This document shows, piece after piece, positions 29,732-40,946 of a DNA stretch of 64,000 bases (position 1 is the first letter of the stretch; each line of letters begins with the position of its first letter). The position numbers and the translations under genes were made by a program. The notes beneath the pieces are model-generated. The model saw only the letters and a list, made by a program, of their open reading frames with translations, was not told the DNA's origin and searched no databases. Origin of the DNA: Ophiostoma sp. CBS 140.51. Lineage: Eukaryota; Ascomycota; Sordariomycetes; Ophiostomatales; Ophiostomataceae. The stretch lies in the NCBI GenBank assembly GCA_029298735.1, contig JANSLP010000112.1, positions 1 to 64,000 on the forward strand, read 5' to 3'.

Positions 29732-30778
29732 TAAAAGCGGCCTAGATGGCGGATAATGACTTGACGTTTCTTTCCTCGTGTTTTCTGTTTCAGCATGTTA
29801 GCCCTCGTTCTTAATTTCCGCTTCCTTTTCGTCTGTATAATTAGTTCTGCACAGCAGCTTCACGGCCGACTTACCCGTTTCCTTTTATCGTTTCAATGCC
29901 AGCTTTTCTTTTGTCGAGTTAAATAGCCGTCTTCTCATTTTTGTGCGAAGAAATACAATACCCCTTTTTGCTTCCAATCGTTCCTTCCTCGTATGTATAA
30001 TTGTATGTTGTGTGAAGAAAGAGCGACCGGCATCTTGTCGTCAAAACTAGAAGTAAAAGGTCATGTGAACATTTCCTTCCCTCTTTCCCTAAAAATTATC
30101 TTGATTTCCCTTTTCACGATTTGTGTCGATCGTACCTTCCTCTGTCCCTCTTAAATGATTTTGTTGTCAAACATGGCAACCGTGGGTGGCCAATCGGACA
30201 ACACCAACCGAGCACCTTCCACCAGGTCGGTCGGTGTAATTGATTGACAAGAGAGGGAGGGGCTCAAGAGACAACTCTAGCCAGGGGCAGGCGGCCAGGG
30301 GCGGCAGGCGGCCAGGCCGGCGCTTTCCGCATTATGCCAGAAACGTGCCTGTGTATTCCAGGTGCAGAAGTCCGTGGGAGGTACCTGTAATACGTCGTAA
30401 ACTGCCCGTTTTAGCAATGTGGAATCGAAAAGCCCGGTCCCGTCCGCCTGGTTCGCTCCTTCCGCACCCTCGTCTAACGTCTTGCACCCCCTCCTTCCCC
30501 TCGTATCATTTGTATCAATTGCCCTTGTTCTTTCCTGCCCAGCTCGGCCTTTTGCCTTGACACCCGGACTGTGTCAGAACTTTCCGCACAGCCTCTTCTG
30601 ACGTCGTTTCTTGTGTTCTTCTTTAATCTTTTTTTCTTTTTCTTTTTCTTACTCCATTCTTATTCTCCGTCTCAGATCATATATATATATATATATAAGA
30701 GCAATCGTCAGACCTCATTTCGTCTCATCTAGTTTTCAATCTCATTCATTGATCTTATCGTTCACATCTCGATTCATC
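29732..30778. other. Intergenic 1 kb with an (AT)n run
   Basis: Contains the likely 3' UTR of the membrane-protein gene (T-rich, to about 30.15 kb) and the promoter of the DUF7053 gene. An AT dinucleotide run at 30679-30697 lies about 80 bases before the start codon, in a position suited to a TATA-like or nucleosome-excluding element. CTTATCG occurs at 30753-30759. No gene was recognised. Confidence 0.5.
30679..30697. repeat. (AT)n dinucleotide run
   Basis: Nine perfect AT units plus one A, upstream of the DUF7053 gene. Simple repeat with possible TATA-like function. Confidence 0.8.
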
Positions 30779-31439
30779 ATGTCTTGTAAGCCATCCTTCA
30801 TCCTTCGCGCTTCGTTTCACTTCCACTTTCTCACAGTTCACAGTCTTTAACACAACCGCCAACCTCCGCCATACGTCGCCGCTGCCGGCGGGCACCGACA
30901 AGGCCGCGGCTATCAAGACCATGCTGCAAGACCACAAGGCGTTTATCCAGTGCGGACCCCACAGTGTCGACTGCGAGGTTGTAGGAGACGACGAAGCCAG
31001 CAAGCTGGCCGCGACAGCCCTCGCCTCGCACGCCAAGAACGAACACCCTCTGCCTGACAGTGTGCGTGAAGTGTTGGAGTCACCCACAAAGGAAAAGGGC
31101 AGTCTCAAGTTTGGCGTGTACCGCGTGACAGATCTTGTCCAGACGCTGCCTGCCGGTCTATGGGACTCCAAAGTGGTGAGCACGTACGAGATGACGGACA
31201 CACCGGCGGGCGTGTATGTGCGGATCCGGAGTCCCATGTCGATTGTGATGGACACGACGTGGACGATTATCGACGGCGAGGATGGCAAACTCGAATTGGT
31301 GGAAGAGATTGTCATTTACTGCTCGCGGCTGCTCATCGGAACAGTCAAGGGGCTGTGTGAAGGTGGCTGGCAGCAGATCCACACCAACATGATGAAGCGG
31401 CTGGCCGAGGGCGACAAGGCGGAGATGGGGAAGAATTAG
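30779..31439 (+). CDS. DUF7053-type fungal protein, two exons
   Basis: A 200-aa protein of unknown function. Exon 1 is only 7 nt (ATGTCTT, 30779-30785). The intron 30786-30843 (58 nt) has a GTAAGC donor, and exon 2 is 30844-31439. The join yields MSFFNTTANLRHTSPLPAG, which fits the N-terminus remembered for this family (NTTANxxxxTPLPAGT). Two CAG acceptors lie 7 nt apart (ending 30836 and 30843); only the second keeps the frame, and the first hits a stop within a few codons. The body has the family's lipid-binding-like alternation (SIVMDTTWTIIDGEDGKLEL) but no catalytic motif that I can name. It is convergent with the nitronate monooxygenase gene, 202 bases apart. Family assignment is from memory. 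Confidence 0.7.
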
Positions 31440-31641
31440 AAGAGGCTTGACTGCACACCACATATACACACACACGGGAGAGATAGAGGCGTCGGCGTTT
31501 GGCATTCTCAATTCCTGTCATTTCTTGCATTTCATTCCTATTTACCAGTTGCAGCGTCAAAGGCCGCGATATATACAAAGTCCATCAATCATACATTTTA
31601 CCTTTTACTTTCCAAAATGGTATCGTATCCCTTCACGCTTT

Positions 31642-32670
31642 TTACAGCTTCCCCAGGTACGTCTGTCCCCGCTGCAGAGAGGCAACGGCACCAGCCACCA
31701 TCTCATCGACAATCTTAATCTCGTCGCCCGCATGGCCATCGTGGCCGTGGCTTTCCAGGTCGTGCTCAAAGGGAATAATGCCCTTGGCGCACAGATCCAG
31801 AATCTTTTGGGGCTGCTCGTGCCACTTGCGAATGTAGGCATTGAGCCGTGTGCGCAGCGGGCGACCCGTCAGCACCAGCGTAATGTCCGTGTCGTCCGTG
31901 TCGCATGTCACCACGGCCTGCTTGTGTGCCTCGCTGCAGTTGGCCTCGGCACAGGCCACAAACCGCGTGCCGACCCAGACGCCGGCAGCGCCCTGCATCA
32001 GAGCCGCCGCCAGACCGCGGCCATCACTGATACCACCAGCAGCGACGACCAGCGGCTCCGCTAGCAAAAAGTTGCCCTTTTGGCCCTTGGCTTTGAGGGC
32101 CTTGCGCTCGGTGGCGACGCGGTTCGCCACATCCACAACGGCCGGGATCAGAACAGTACCCGCCACAGGGCCCGTGTGTCCGCCGCCCTCCGTACCTTGG
32201 GCACACACCATGTCCACACCCCGTGCCAAAGCTTTCGCGGCATGCTTCGGGTGGCCCACCATGTTCATCACCAGGATGCCGTGGCTGTGCAGGCGGTCAA
32301 TCACGTAGGCAGGCGGGACGCCGACAGCACTGACAAACAGCTTGGCGCCCTCGTTGATGACGATATCGATGAGCTCGTCGAGCTTACCCTCGGTGTAATC
32401 GTAGTTGGTGGCGCGGGCGCCGTCGCCGACCTGGGGCAAGGCCAGGTCGATGCCAAAGGGGAGATCGGGGCGCGCGAGGTCGGCCTTGAGCTCGGCGACG
32501 GTTTCACGGAGCTGCTGGGGTGTCAGACGAAAACCGCCAACGACACCGAGACCGCCGGCATTGCTGACAGCCGCGGCAAGAGCGCCTCCAGAGACACGGG
32601 CCATACCGGCGAGGACGATGGGATGCTGGATGCCGAGCAGCTCGGTCAGGGGTGTTGAAAGGGGGGCCAT
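31642..32670 (-). CDS. Nitronate monooxygenase (2-nitropropane dioxygenase family)
   Basis: An FMN-dependent TIM-barrel enzyme that oxidises alkyl nitronates such as propionate 3-nitronate. The 342-aa intronless ORF begins LLGIQHPIVLAGMARVSGGA, the family N-terminus. It has CAQGTEGGGHTG at about 156-167 (phosphate loop and the His-containing active-site turn), AAGGISDGRGLAAAL at 210-224 and GAAGVWVGTRFVA at 227-239, all standard FMN contacts. No targeting signal ends the C-terminus (GKL is preceded by YL and is not an SKL-type signal I would trust). No biosynthetic neighbours are present, so a detoxification role is more likely than a pathway role. Confidence 0.88.
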   Translation of the reverse strand: MAPLSTPLTELLGIQHPIVLAGMARVSGGALAAAVSNAGGLGVVGGFRLTPQQLRETVAELKADLARPDLPFGIDLALPQVGDGARATNYDYTEGKLDELIDIVINEGAKLFVSAVGVPPAYVIDRLHSHGILVMNMVGHPKHAAKALARGVDMVCAQGTEGGGHTGPVAGTVLIPAVVDVANRVATERKALKAKGQKGNFLLAEPLVVAAGGISDGRGLAAALMQGAAGVWVGTRFVACAEANCSEAHKQAVVTCDTDDTDITLVLTGRPLRTRLNAYIRKWHEQPQKILDLCAKGIIPFEHDLESHGHDGHAGDEIKIVDEMVAGAVASLQRGQTYLGKL

Positions 32671-33833
32671 AGTGTTGGTGGTGTGTGAATAAGAGATATA
32701 GGTGTGTGGTGTAAAAGAGGTAAGAAAGGGCCGAGTATCGTCAAATCTGGTGAGAAGATGGAGAGACTCGGGAAAGAGCCAAAGTTCTTATAAGACGGAA
32801 GACGGAAGGTGCGGCCGGGACAAGTGGAGACAGTTCGCTCTAAAGATGGAAGCGAGCTGTTGGATGCAAATAATGTAAAGAAGAATGCAAATAGTAACAA
32901 GTTATGAAGACAAAAATAGTTAACGAAGCCGAAGAGAAGCAGACACGGGAGTTATGGATGGGGAGACAAGGTCAAGAATGAGGAGAAAGCTCGCCCCCAT
33001 CGCTTCTCCGCCCTGCCGTCTGCTGTTTCTTGAACTTATTTGCTGTCATTTTTGCGGGGGATCTCCGCCCTTAAGCTGGGGGAGACGCTAGTGCCGCCAA
33101 CCAAAACACTTGACAGTGGACATGCCGAGGCACAACCAGCCCTGACAGCCGGAAGGAGCCAAAATACGGGGCAAAAAAGAGAAGGAACGACCGAAAAGTA
33201 AAGCCTGTGTTGGAGACTTTGCGAGCGTTCAATACAACATCACCAAAACTGATAATAGCTGGAAATAGACATGGTTTGCAATTGGGCAAGAACTGCCGTA
33301 TTTCCTTTGATGTGCTCGCAGTTTTAAGTCCTGTTGTACGCCTTCACTGATAACAATCTTGGCATCGCCCATTGGGCCATTTCAGCCCGAGGTCACAACT
33401 GTGGGACAAACTGATTGTGGGCTGCATTAATACACTTTAACGGAGAATAGAAAGACAAAAGTACCTTGAAAGAGACTCCGTATGTCCAGAGTGTGTCTCA
33501 AAAAGGGTTTGAAAAGGCCAAAATTACAATGTCATTAATTCGTCGCGAAGAGGGCCGCTCGCTCAAGAGTACTCTTGTCCTCTCGTCTAGGTATATACTG
33601 TAAAGGATATAAAGAAAAGAAACAGAAGAAAACAAAAGAAGAAAGTAAAGAGTGTAATGTACAGATCCGTGCATCGCAAGACACAAGCCGCCGAGGCGGC
33701 AATGTCATTGTCCTCAGTTGACAGTTGACAGCTCACAAGGTTGATTGATCGAGACGCGATTATCAGACTATCAAGCCCGGAGAAGGGATACCGAGTCATA
33801 GTTCTCACCTAAAGCTGACTGCTCGCCACCGCT
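32671..33833. other. Intergenic 1.16 kb
   Basis: Lies upstream of the nitronate monooxygenase gene (-) and downstream of the next minus-strand gene. Pyrimidine-rich on the minus strand next to 32671, as expected of the enzyme's leader. The remainder is AT-richer with no coding signal. Confidence 0.55.
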
Positions 33834-35681
33834 CTAATCGAATCGCGGTAATCTAGCCGGAACAAACTCCGCCTCGCGCGCTTCCTTGGACGAGAGCGTG
33901 TACGGCGAGTAGGCTGGAGTGGAGTCGGTGGTGGCTGTGGTGGTGGCATCTGCGGCCTCGACTGTGTCGTTCTTCTTGTCGACAACGTCGACCGTCTTGT
34001 TGGTCTCGTCAACCTTGTCGGCTGTCGCCAACTCAGTTGGCTCGGCCTCAGTCAACCCCCGCTCCTTGGCCAACCGAGCAGCTGCCTCCCGCCGCTTCTC
34101 TATCGCTTCATCCTCTTCGCGTGCAGCGCGCTCGTCTTCCTCACGGATCTGCTCGGCAGTCAACTCGGTGGGCTGCTCAACAGCCCCACCCGTCTCCTCC
34201 CTCTCATCCACGGGCTCGTCAAAGGCTTCGCCGAGGGGCAGAGACATGCTGCTGAGACGGTTGGTGATGGACGATGGCGGTGACCGTGGCGAAGAGCCGA
34301 CAGCCACGCTGTCAATGGTTGTGCGCGAGACGCTGCGGGTAAGCACGCCCTTAATCGACGCAGGACCGGCTGCTCCACCTGTAACTGACGTGGTGGACGC
34401 CCCCGTGTCCGCCCGCTTCTTACCCTTGCGCTGCTGTTGCTCAATCGCTCCCGTCGCCGCCAGACTGCTGCTGCTGCTAAACCGTGTACGGCCGCTGCTT
34501 CTATCGTCGACGTGGTTGAGGGCGACGGCAAACTCGTCGTCCAGCGGGACAGCGTCCTCGTCGTCTTCCTCGTCGCTCGGGAACAGGTCGCCGCGTGACC
34601 GGAACGAGTTGGATGTGTCACCCGAGCTGGTCGTGCCGCTACGCTTGCGTGTTGTTGTTGTGCCGGCGTCGTCGTCGTAGTATTCGTCATGATCACCGAC
34701 TGTACCCCTAGTCGTAGGTCTTGTTGCAGGCACAGACGACAGGGCTGTTCCATACTGCCTTGACGCATCCGCTGCCTCCAGCTCGCTCTGCCATGACAAG
34801 AGCCCACGTCGTGATCCTGTACCGGTGCCGTCTTGATAGTCGTCGTCGTTACCTCCTCCTCCCAACAGCGGCTCGTTTTCGTCCCGCGCGCGCATCATAT
34901 CTGCCCCGCCGCCCAACCGCCGACCGCCCATGCTGTTTTGTTGTAGACTACCACCGCTAGCACTGCTGTTGGGGTGTTCGCGGAGGTTCGCTGCGCTCGG
35001 CTTGTATCGTAATGTGCCGCCAATCTTCCACGGCAGTCGGCTCAGGAATCCTAGCGGTGCGGTGCTCGGAATGACGGTCGGGTCATCTTCTTGCGGGTGC
35101 TTGCGCCGCATGGCGCGCGTGCTGTAGCTCATACCGCGGCCTCGCCTTGGCTGGTCTGTCACCTCGCCACTGCCGCCGGCGCCGTCTCCTGATGACATGC
35201 CTCCGTCACCGGGCGCTTCACCTGCATTTTCGTCGTCTTCGTCGGCGCCATCGTGATGTTGTCCCCGGTTTCGTGTTGAGCCTGAACCGGCCAACAACCG
35301 GTCCCAGTCCGCCGACCGGGCACGCCAGCTGCCAAAAAGGCCGCCTCCCCCTCTTTCGGCCTCCGGTTGATCACCCACTGCTCCCTGCTCGTCGTTGAAG
35401 TCGTCGTACCAGTCGTCGTAAAAGTCAAAACTGTACTCGGCCCGGCTGCGGTGCGCGCCTCGTGCACGCTCGCGCTGTCGCCGGGCACGATCTTCACGGT
35501 CGCCCAGGCATGGCGCCATGCACGAGTCGATTGCTTCACCCAGCGACGCAAGACACGGGTTGACGTACGATTGCTGAAACGTCCAGATACCAGCGGCGGC
35601 GTTTTCCGTGACGGTCTCGGCATTGTGGGAGAGTTGGTTCCACCGCTGCCGTAGCCGCGGGTCTTCCAAGAAGGCGGCCAT
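33834..35681 (-). CDS. Conserved fungal protein of unknown function
   Basis: A 615-aa intronless ORF. Two blocks look constrained. One is the N-terminus (MAAFLEDPRLRQRWNQLSHN, then a Cys-containing segment and RAEYSFDFYDDWYDDF). The other is a central block (DWDRLLAGSGS, then RGMSYSTRAMRRK, DDPTVIPSTAPLGFLSRLPW, and RYKPSAANLREH). I recall similar blocks in unnamed Sordariomycete proteins but cannot verify this. Between and after them the protein is Ser/Thr/Asp-rich and disordered. Near residues 530-570 there is a charged, likely coiled-coil helix (EEDERAAREEDEAIEKRREA). No signal peptide, membrane helix or catalytic motif is seen. A chain of AxxD/T-rich repeats lies just before the C-terminal LSSKEAREAEFVPARLPRFD. 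Confidence 0.75.
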   Translation of the reverse strand: MAAFLEDPRLRQRWNQLSHNAETVTENAAAGIWTFQQSYVNPCLASLGEAIDSCMAPCLGDREDRARRQRERARGAHRSRAEYSFDFYDDWYDDFNDEQGAVGDQPEAERGGGGLFGSWRARSADWDRLLAGSGSTRNRGQHHDGADEDDENAGEAPGDGGMSSGDGAGGSGEVTDQPRRGRGMSYSTRAMRRKHPQEDDPTVIPSTAPLGFLSRLPWKIGGTLRYKPSAANLREHPNSSASGGSLQQNSMGGRRLGGGADMMRARDENEPLLGGGGNDDDYQDGTGTGSRRGLLSWQSELEAADASRQYGTALSSVPATRPTTRGTVGDHDEYYDDDAGTTTTRKRSGTTSSGDTSNSFRSRGDLFPSDEEDDEDAVPLDDEFAVALNHVDDRSSGRTRFSSSSSLAATGAIEQQQRKGKKRADTGASTTSVTGGAAGPASIKGVLTRSVSRTTIDSVAVGSSPRSPPSSITNRLSSMSLPLGEAFDEPVDEREETGGAVEQPTELTAEQIREEDERAAREEDEAIEKRREAAARLAKERGLTEAEPTELATADKVDETNKTVDVVDKKNDTVEAADATTTATTDSTPAYSPYTLSSKEAREAEFVPARLPRFD

Positions 35682-37913
35682 AGCGGTGGGTAGTGTGATT
35701 AAGGATGACTACGTTTGTAGGATGTCGATTTGGTCGCACAGTCGGGCTGCGACAGGACAGGGTTACGTACTGCTGCGCAAATCGCCCATGAAGACGATGC
35801 GACAGACAAGCGGATGGATTTGATGATTGATGGAGGCCGCAAAGAATAATGTAATCGAGAGACAGAGTGGAAATCGAGGGATATCGCGCGGGGATATCGT
35901 CGACGAATGAAGATCCGAATGGGTTGTCGTCAATGAAGGAGAAGAACAATCGAGAGCAGTCGATTCGTCGCAGAGGCGGATGTCCCGCTTATCTGCAGCG
36001 AGTACAAGTCGCTCGACTGGACGCTGTGTGCCGTTCTTCTCTCTCGTGCAGGCGGAGTATCGGTTGCTGCCCACTTTGTCGTCCAGCCTTCTCTTTCCAA
36101 GAGTGCGGCCGCGTGCCGTTGTTTGTTATGGTGTCGCGGTAGTGCTGTTTTGTTTGTAGGAGTGGGGAATGATGTTGGAAAGGCAGAGGTCGAATCTAGA
36201 CGCCCAATGAGTCGTATGCGCGACCGCAATGCTGTTATCGTCGGTGTTGTCGTCGGTGCCTGTTGTGTTGTGTTTTGTGTATCAAATACAGTTTATTGCT
36301 GCCCGCTGTCGCGATGGGGAAGAAATGACTGCTGGCTGATGATTCCAACGTACTCCAGTTTGCTCCTTCCTTTGCTTGCTCTTTCCTGCTGCTGCTCCAG
36401 TGCACGACAAAGTAAATGTAAGGCCACGCTATGCCCCTTTCGTCGACTCCTTTGTCATTTCTTTTTGGCTGTTTCAGCGCTGTTGGAGCTTGGGAGGTCC
36501 GGAGTATGCTGTAAATTGTGCCGGGAGGACACTAATGACAATTCCCCAGAGTGCGATTCGGGCGCCAAAAACCGAATTGATGCACCAATGCGCTAAAACA
36601 GAACTGCGATTTGTGCTGAAATGGGAATGACGTATGTTTCGGCTTCAGTAAGAAACCGACCAGACATAATGGTTGTGTTACACAGCATCAACAGTGAGGA
36701 AGATAGCTTCAAGGATCGGAAGCTGTAAGTTTCTGTCCGCTTCATAACTAGATATACTTATTCTATCATTTCTTGTATCATTGTTTACATAATATTGGCC
36801 AGCTCCGGTTCAGTTAGAGATCGTCAGGAACAGGTATTGAGAGGAGTTTGACTACAGCTCCTCTTCCTTTCACAAAGAATACGTACCGGCATGTACATGT
36901 GGCATTGTATTTCATACCACGGTTTGACATGAGGAAAACTCAAGCAGGGCATGCTCCGTACTGACTATCAAGGCAGTGGAATGAAGGGCACGTGGGCATG
37001 AAGAAAGGCACGAGGGCAGTTTGTTTTGACAAAAGAAGAAAGAGATGATGAATGGCGAGCTTTAAAAAGCGCAGTAGTAGTAGTGTCATGATTTTTACAA
37101 GTACAATGCAATGGGTATGCTCGGTTCCCAGGCCCCAAGAAAACTAATGTAAACAAGACGAATGTGGGATGTCGCTTTCAGCGTGCATCCGGTCGGACCC
37201 TTTAATGTGTCGTATGTGCCATTTGGCTGTCAACCAAAGAGTCAAGATATGCCCCAACCAAGAGTATGTTAAATCCAATAAAACCATGGCCAACAAAGCT
37301 GAACGGCATATCCTAGGCACGATGCAGCCCACCAAACGTAACCATGCTAACAGGATGTACCTCTTGCGAAAGAAGGGCTCCAGGCGTAGCAGTCCTCATT
37401 GAGCGTGTACGCAGATGCAAGATTTGTCGGACAGTGGATGTAGAATCGGCTTTCATGACAACATCCGACGCCATATTGACCGAGTTCGGTGGCTGGGAAG
37501 CAGGCATGCCGTAGTTCGACGTAGGTCCCATGCTGAGCCCCTGCCGTCTTCCAAATATGCAGTCGTGCCGGGTATGTTGGTTCACAATCTCTGTTTCGCT
37601 TTGAAAACGGTACTTGCCGTATAGCCTAACAGCTCCCATAACACCATGTCGTTCAAATATGGAAGGTCGGTCGGCGGTCGGGATAAGGCGGAATAAACGT
37701 ATAGTAGGCAAATATGTGCATGAGGCTGATGCGAGTGGCTATTGCTATGATATGCTGGTATGTATAAGGTATGCGGTCTTCGTCGGGTTCGGTCGGTCCG
37801 TTTCGTGTACGCCTGTCGTGGCGTCGGGTAATTAATTATCGAGGGCCGGAGAGAAGGTAGGAGGGAAGGAGAATGGGTGGTTGGAGAGAGAGAGAGTTGA
37901 GGCCGCATCCACC
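35682..37913. other. Intergenic 2.2 kb
   Basis: Separates the unknown gene (its 5' side) from taxilin (its 3' side), both on the minus strand. Pyrimidine-rich leader sequence on the minus strand extends to about 36.1 kb. Beyond that it is AT-rich without codon structure. A 157-codon plus-strand frame at 36123 starts with TTG and has no coding features. Confidence 0.5.
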
Positions 37914-39049
37914 TCATGGTGGCAGATTGGCCTGCTCAATCTTCTCGAGAATCAACTTCATCTCGGCCTGCATCTTGGCTTCCGATCGGCTCAGCTCCGC
38001 CACTTGTTCTTGGAGTCGTTGTGAGAGCGCCACCTCCGCCTCGGCGCGTTTCCGTTCGCGCTCGAACCGCGCCATATTGTATTGCACTTCGAGCTCTTTT
38101 GTGCGCATGAGCGAGTGGAAGTGCAGTTCGCGAAGCTCGTACTGGTCGATCATGGACTTGAACCGTTCGCGGAACAACAATTCAGGCTCGACGTCTACAA
38201 TCTGCTTCTTGGGATGGTCCTTTTCCTCTTGCAGGTCGTCGAGCTTCTGGAGAAGGGTTGCGTATTTTTGGTCCCACGAGTTAAGATTGGACACCTCGTT
38301 CGCTTTCAACGTCCTGTTCTCGTTCTGGGGGAACGTTAGTGTTATCACCACCAAATAATTGGCACAGTCGCAGGGGCACCCACCTTCAGCTTGTTGTTCT
38401 CCTTCTGCAGCTCTCGACATAGCTTCTCCAGCTTCTCCTTGAGCGTCGTCGCCTTGCTGAGATCCGTTCGGCTCTGATCACGGTCTTTTTGCAGCTGGTC
38501 GGCGCGCTTCTTGTTCTTTAGGCTTTCGCGCTCGTGCCGTTTCATATCGTGCAAAAGCTCTGTACAGCGTCGAGACAAGTGGTCGATCTTTTGTGCGGCG
38601 TCCATCTTGGCCGTTTGGCTATTCAGCTCGCGGTTCGCTTTTCGTACTTCCTTTTCTGTAGGGAGGCGACGTGTTAGATCCTGTCACAATATTGAGCATC
38701 GCATATGGGAGAAAGAGCACCCACCTATTTCGATCTCCTGGTCCTTCTCGCCTGCTTGGTCCAGTTCCAACTGCGCAATCTTCTGAGCAACCAGCTTCGA
38801 TGCCTCATTCGACGCAACTGTTGGTTGTCGACGTGCTGCTTTCGCCTTTGACGGCACCGGTGCTGGCGCTGGCGCTTGTTGTGCGGACCCAGATGCTGCT
38901 GAAGCTGCTGGTGGCGGCGGTGGCGGCGGCGGCGCAGGCCGTGTGTCGTGCGCGTGTCCGTTCATTGTGGCAGAGGTATCGTGTTGTGCGTGGCCCATAG
39001 CGCCGTTTGTTGCTGGTCGTGTCGTTGTATGCGATGCTGATGTGGACAT
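37914..39049 (-). CDS. Taxilin-family coiled-coil protein, three exons
   Basis: Taxilins bind syntaxin-type SNAREs in animals; the fungal role is poorly known. Exons are 39049-38725, 38655-38384 and 38324-37914. The introns (69 and 59 nt) both have GTGGGT donors, and the acceptors are CTACAG and CCCCAG. Joined length is 335 aa. The N-terminus has a Pro run (nine prolines near residue 40) and Ala/Pro-rich sequence. From about residue 85 to the end it is a nearly continuous coiled coil. It includes KMDAAQKIDHLSRRCTELLH, KLEKLCRELQKENNKLKNEN across the second junction, and a FRERFKSMIDQYELRELHFH segment, which together are typical of the taxilin domain. Each exon junction restores the heptad pattern, which supports the splice sites. 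Confidence 0.87.
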
Positions 39050-40946
39050 TGGGCGGCAAACAGCGTCGTGGGAGGGAGGAGAAAGAACAGAAGGGGAGGA
39101 GGAGGTCGGGAAGCGACAAGTATCAACCGCGAATCAGGATCACTTCAGGGTCACTTCCAGCTTCGACTAATAAATGCAATTGGGGATCGGCAAGAGTATT
39201 GTGCGAAACAAATCGGCCGCTGGAGTTGGTTGGTGACAATGGCCGTTCAATCGGACAGGTCTCGTGGGTGGAATGGAGGGAGTTGTTGAAGGATATGGTC
39301 GACAGGGGTTGGGTGGAGGTGGAATACGTGTAGTCGTCTTGCAAACGGCTGGTCGTGGAACGCGGCAGATATCGGCTGGACGTGTTGTGTGTGCTCCTGG
39401 AAGCTCTGCCGTCGGGGCTCGACTCAAAATTGGGTCTGAAAAGAATATTCTTTAGGTCGCCCGTGTCGCTCGTCACGATTACAAACAGCTCAAGGGAGTT
39501 TGAAGTCGAGTGAAGGCCGAGAATATCGATATGTTACACTAAGGGTAAAAATGAAAGTATGAAGGGGGCACAAGATAGCGAAACAGTGAGGTCGTCGGCT
39601 TTCTTGTAGAGAAATTACGGCTGAGAGGAACAGCCAGCAGAGCAAGGGGAGGAGGAAGGTCGGACGAAAGAGGACGAGGGCATGGGACCTGGTCCTGGCG
39701 GCAAAGCAAAGCGACTTTGAGACGAAAAACGAAAAGTCGGAAAGGGCGCTCGTTTTGGGAGTTTCTGGGGAGGCCGAGGACGAAAGGAATGGTGCGAAAA
39801 GAATGAACAAAGATGCCCAGATCGAGAGCGTCGTAACAATGTCCTGTAGATGCACGATTGGCGAGTGAATGATGCTTGATCGTCGGTGAGCGTTGCGGAA
39901 AAGAGGCGAAGAAGAAAGGCGAGGTTGAGGTCCGAAATTAAAATATTAAAAATTAAAAATTGGAAAATTCGAGATTTTGGGCAAGTGCAAAGGTGACCGC
40001 CCAGCGGACCACCAACCAGCCAGCAGGAGGAAAGAGCCAGTGAGCCAAAGCAAACGGCACCAGCGGACAACCAGAACGGGAATATTGGGGAATTGGCACC
40101 ATTGAAGGCAGGCACAAAGGAGCCAAAGAGTGTGCTTCTGGCTAATAGCCGTGCAGGCTTTTCAGCTGTGGAGGCGCGCTAAGAGAGAGTGGTTGCGTTT
40201 TACAGTGGACTCAAGGCCGAGGAAGGAGCAAATGGCGTAGAGTGCAAAAGGCAGGAGACCAGAGTTAAATTACAGAAGGAGTGACTGTTATTCTTGCAAG
40301 AGCGAAACGACAACAACAAAGTAAAAGGAAGGAGCTTTTGAAGTGAATGTAAACAGGGGTATGTGCGAAAAGGCTCTAAGTTATATAAACAATTGCACAT
40401 CATGAACATAAGGCGCCAAGGCAAATATACGGCCAACCAACCACCAACTGCCAAATTCAGGCCAGGGACAGCTTGTCACGCACGCGCCAGATGATGAGTT
40501 ACAGCGCTTGTGGCCTAGAACAGTGCTTCCCCACGGGTCGAGGGCTTGGGAGCACAGTGCTGCTGAATAAAATTTAATGACAAAATAAATACTAAAATAC
40601 AACCTATGACCCAATCCCGTCAGGCCGCACCTTCCGTTTGAAAATTCATTCTTTGGCCACTCACAGGCAGGCGCTAGCCAGTGACTTCAACCTCACCTGT
40701 CAATCTGTCGCCTGATGCTTACAAGCCCACTTCTTCAACCTCCTCCTCTCTCTTCCTCTACATCCAACGCCGCCAAGAGCTATGACAGGCATGCCGACGA
40801 TTGCCTGGGCTTCATAGACTACGAACGCATTCTTTTTCGTCCCTTGATACCTTTTATACCCGCGATCATCCTCGAAGCGCATCGCGAACCTCCTCAACTC
40901 GATATCCCCCCCTCCTCCTCGTCTTCTTCACCCCCCTCCTCACACA
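39050..40946. other. Divergent intergenic region, taxilin / CYM1
   Basis: A 1.9-kb region holding both promoters. A run of AAAATTAAAA-type sequence lies near 39935-39965, a TTATATAAAC box near 40380-40390, and a pyrimidine-rich leader leads into CYM1 (about 40.73-40.94 kb). No gene was recognised. Confidence 0.55.

Noticed and set aside
36123..36596. 157-codon frame upstream of the unknown minus-strand gene
   Set aside because: TTG start, Cys-rich random-looking translation and no conserved motif.
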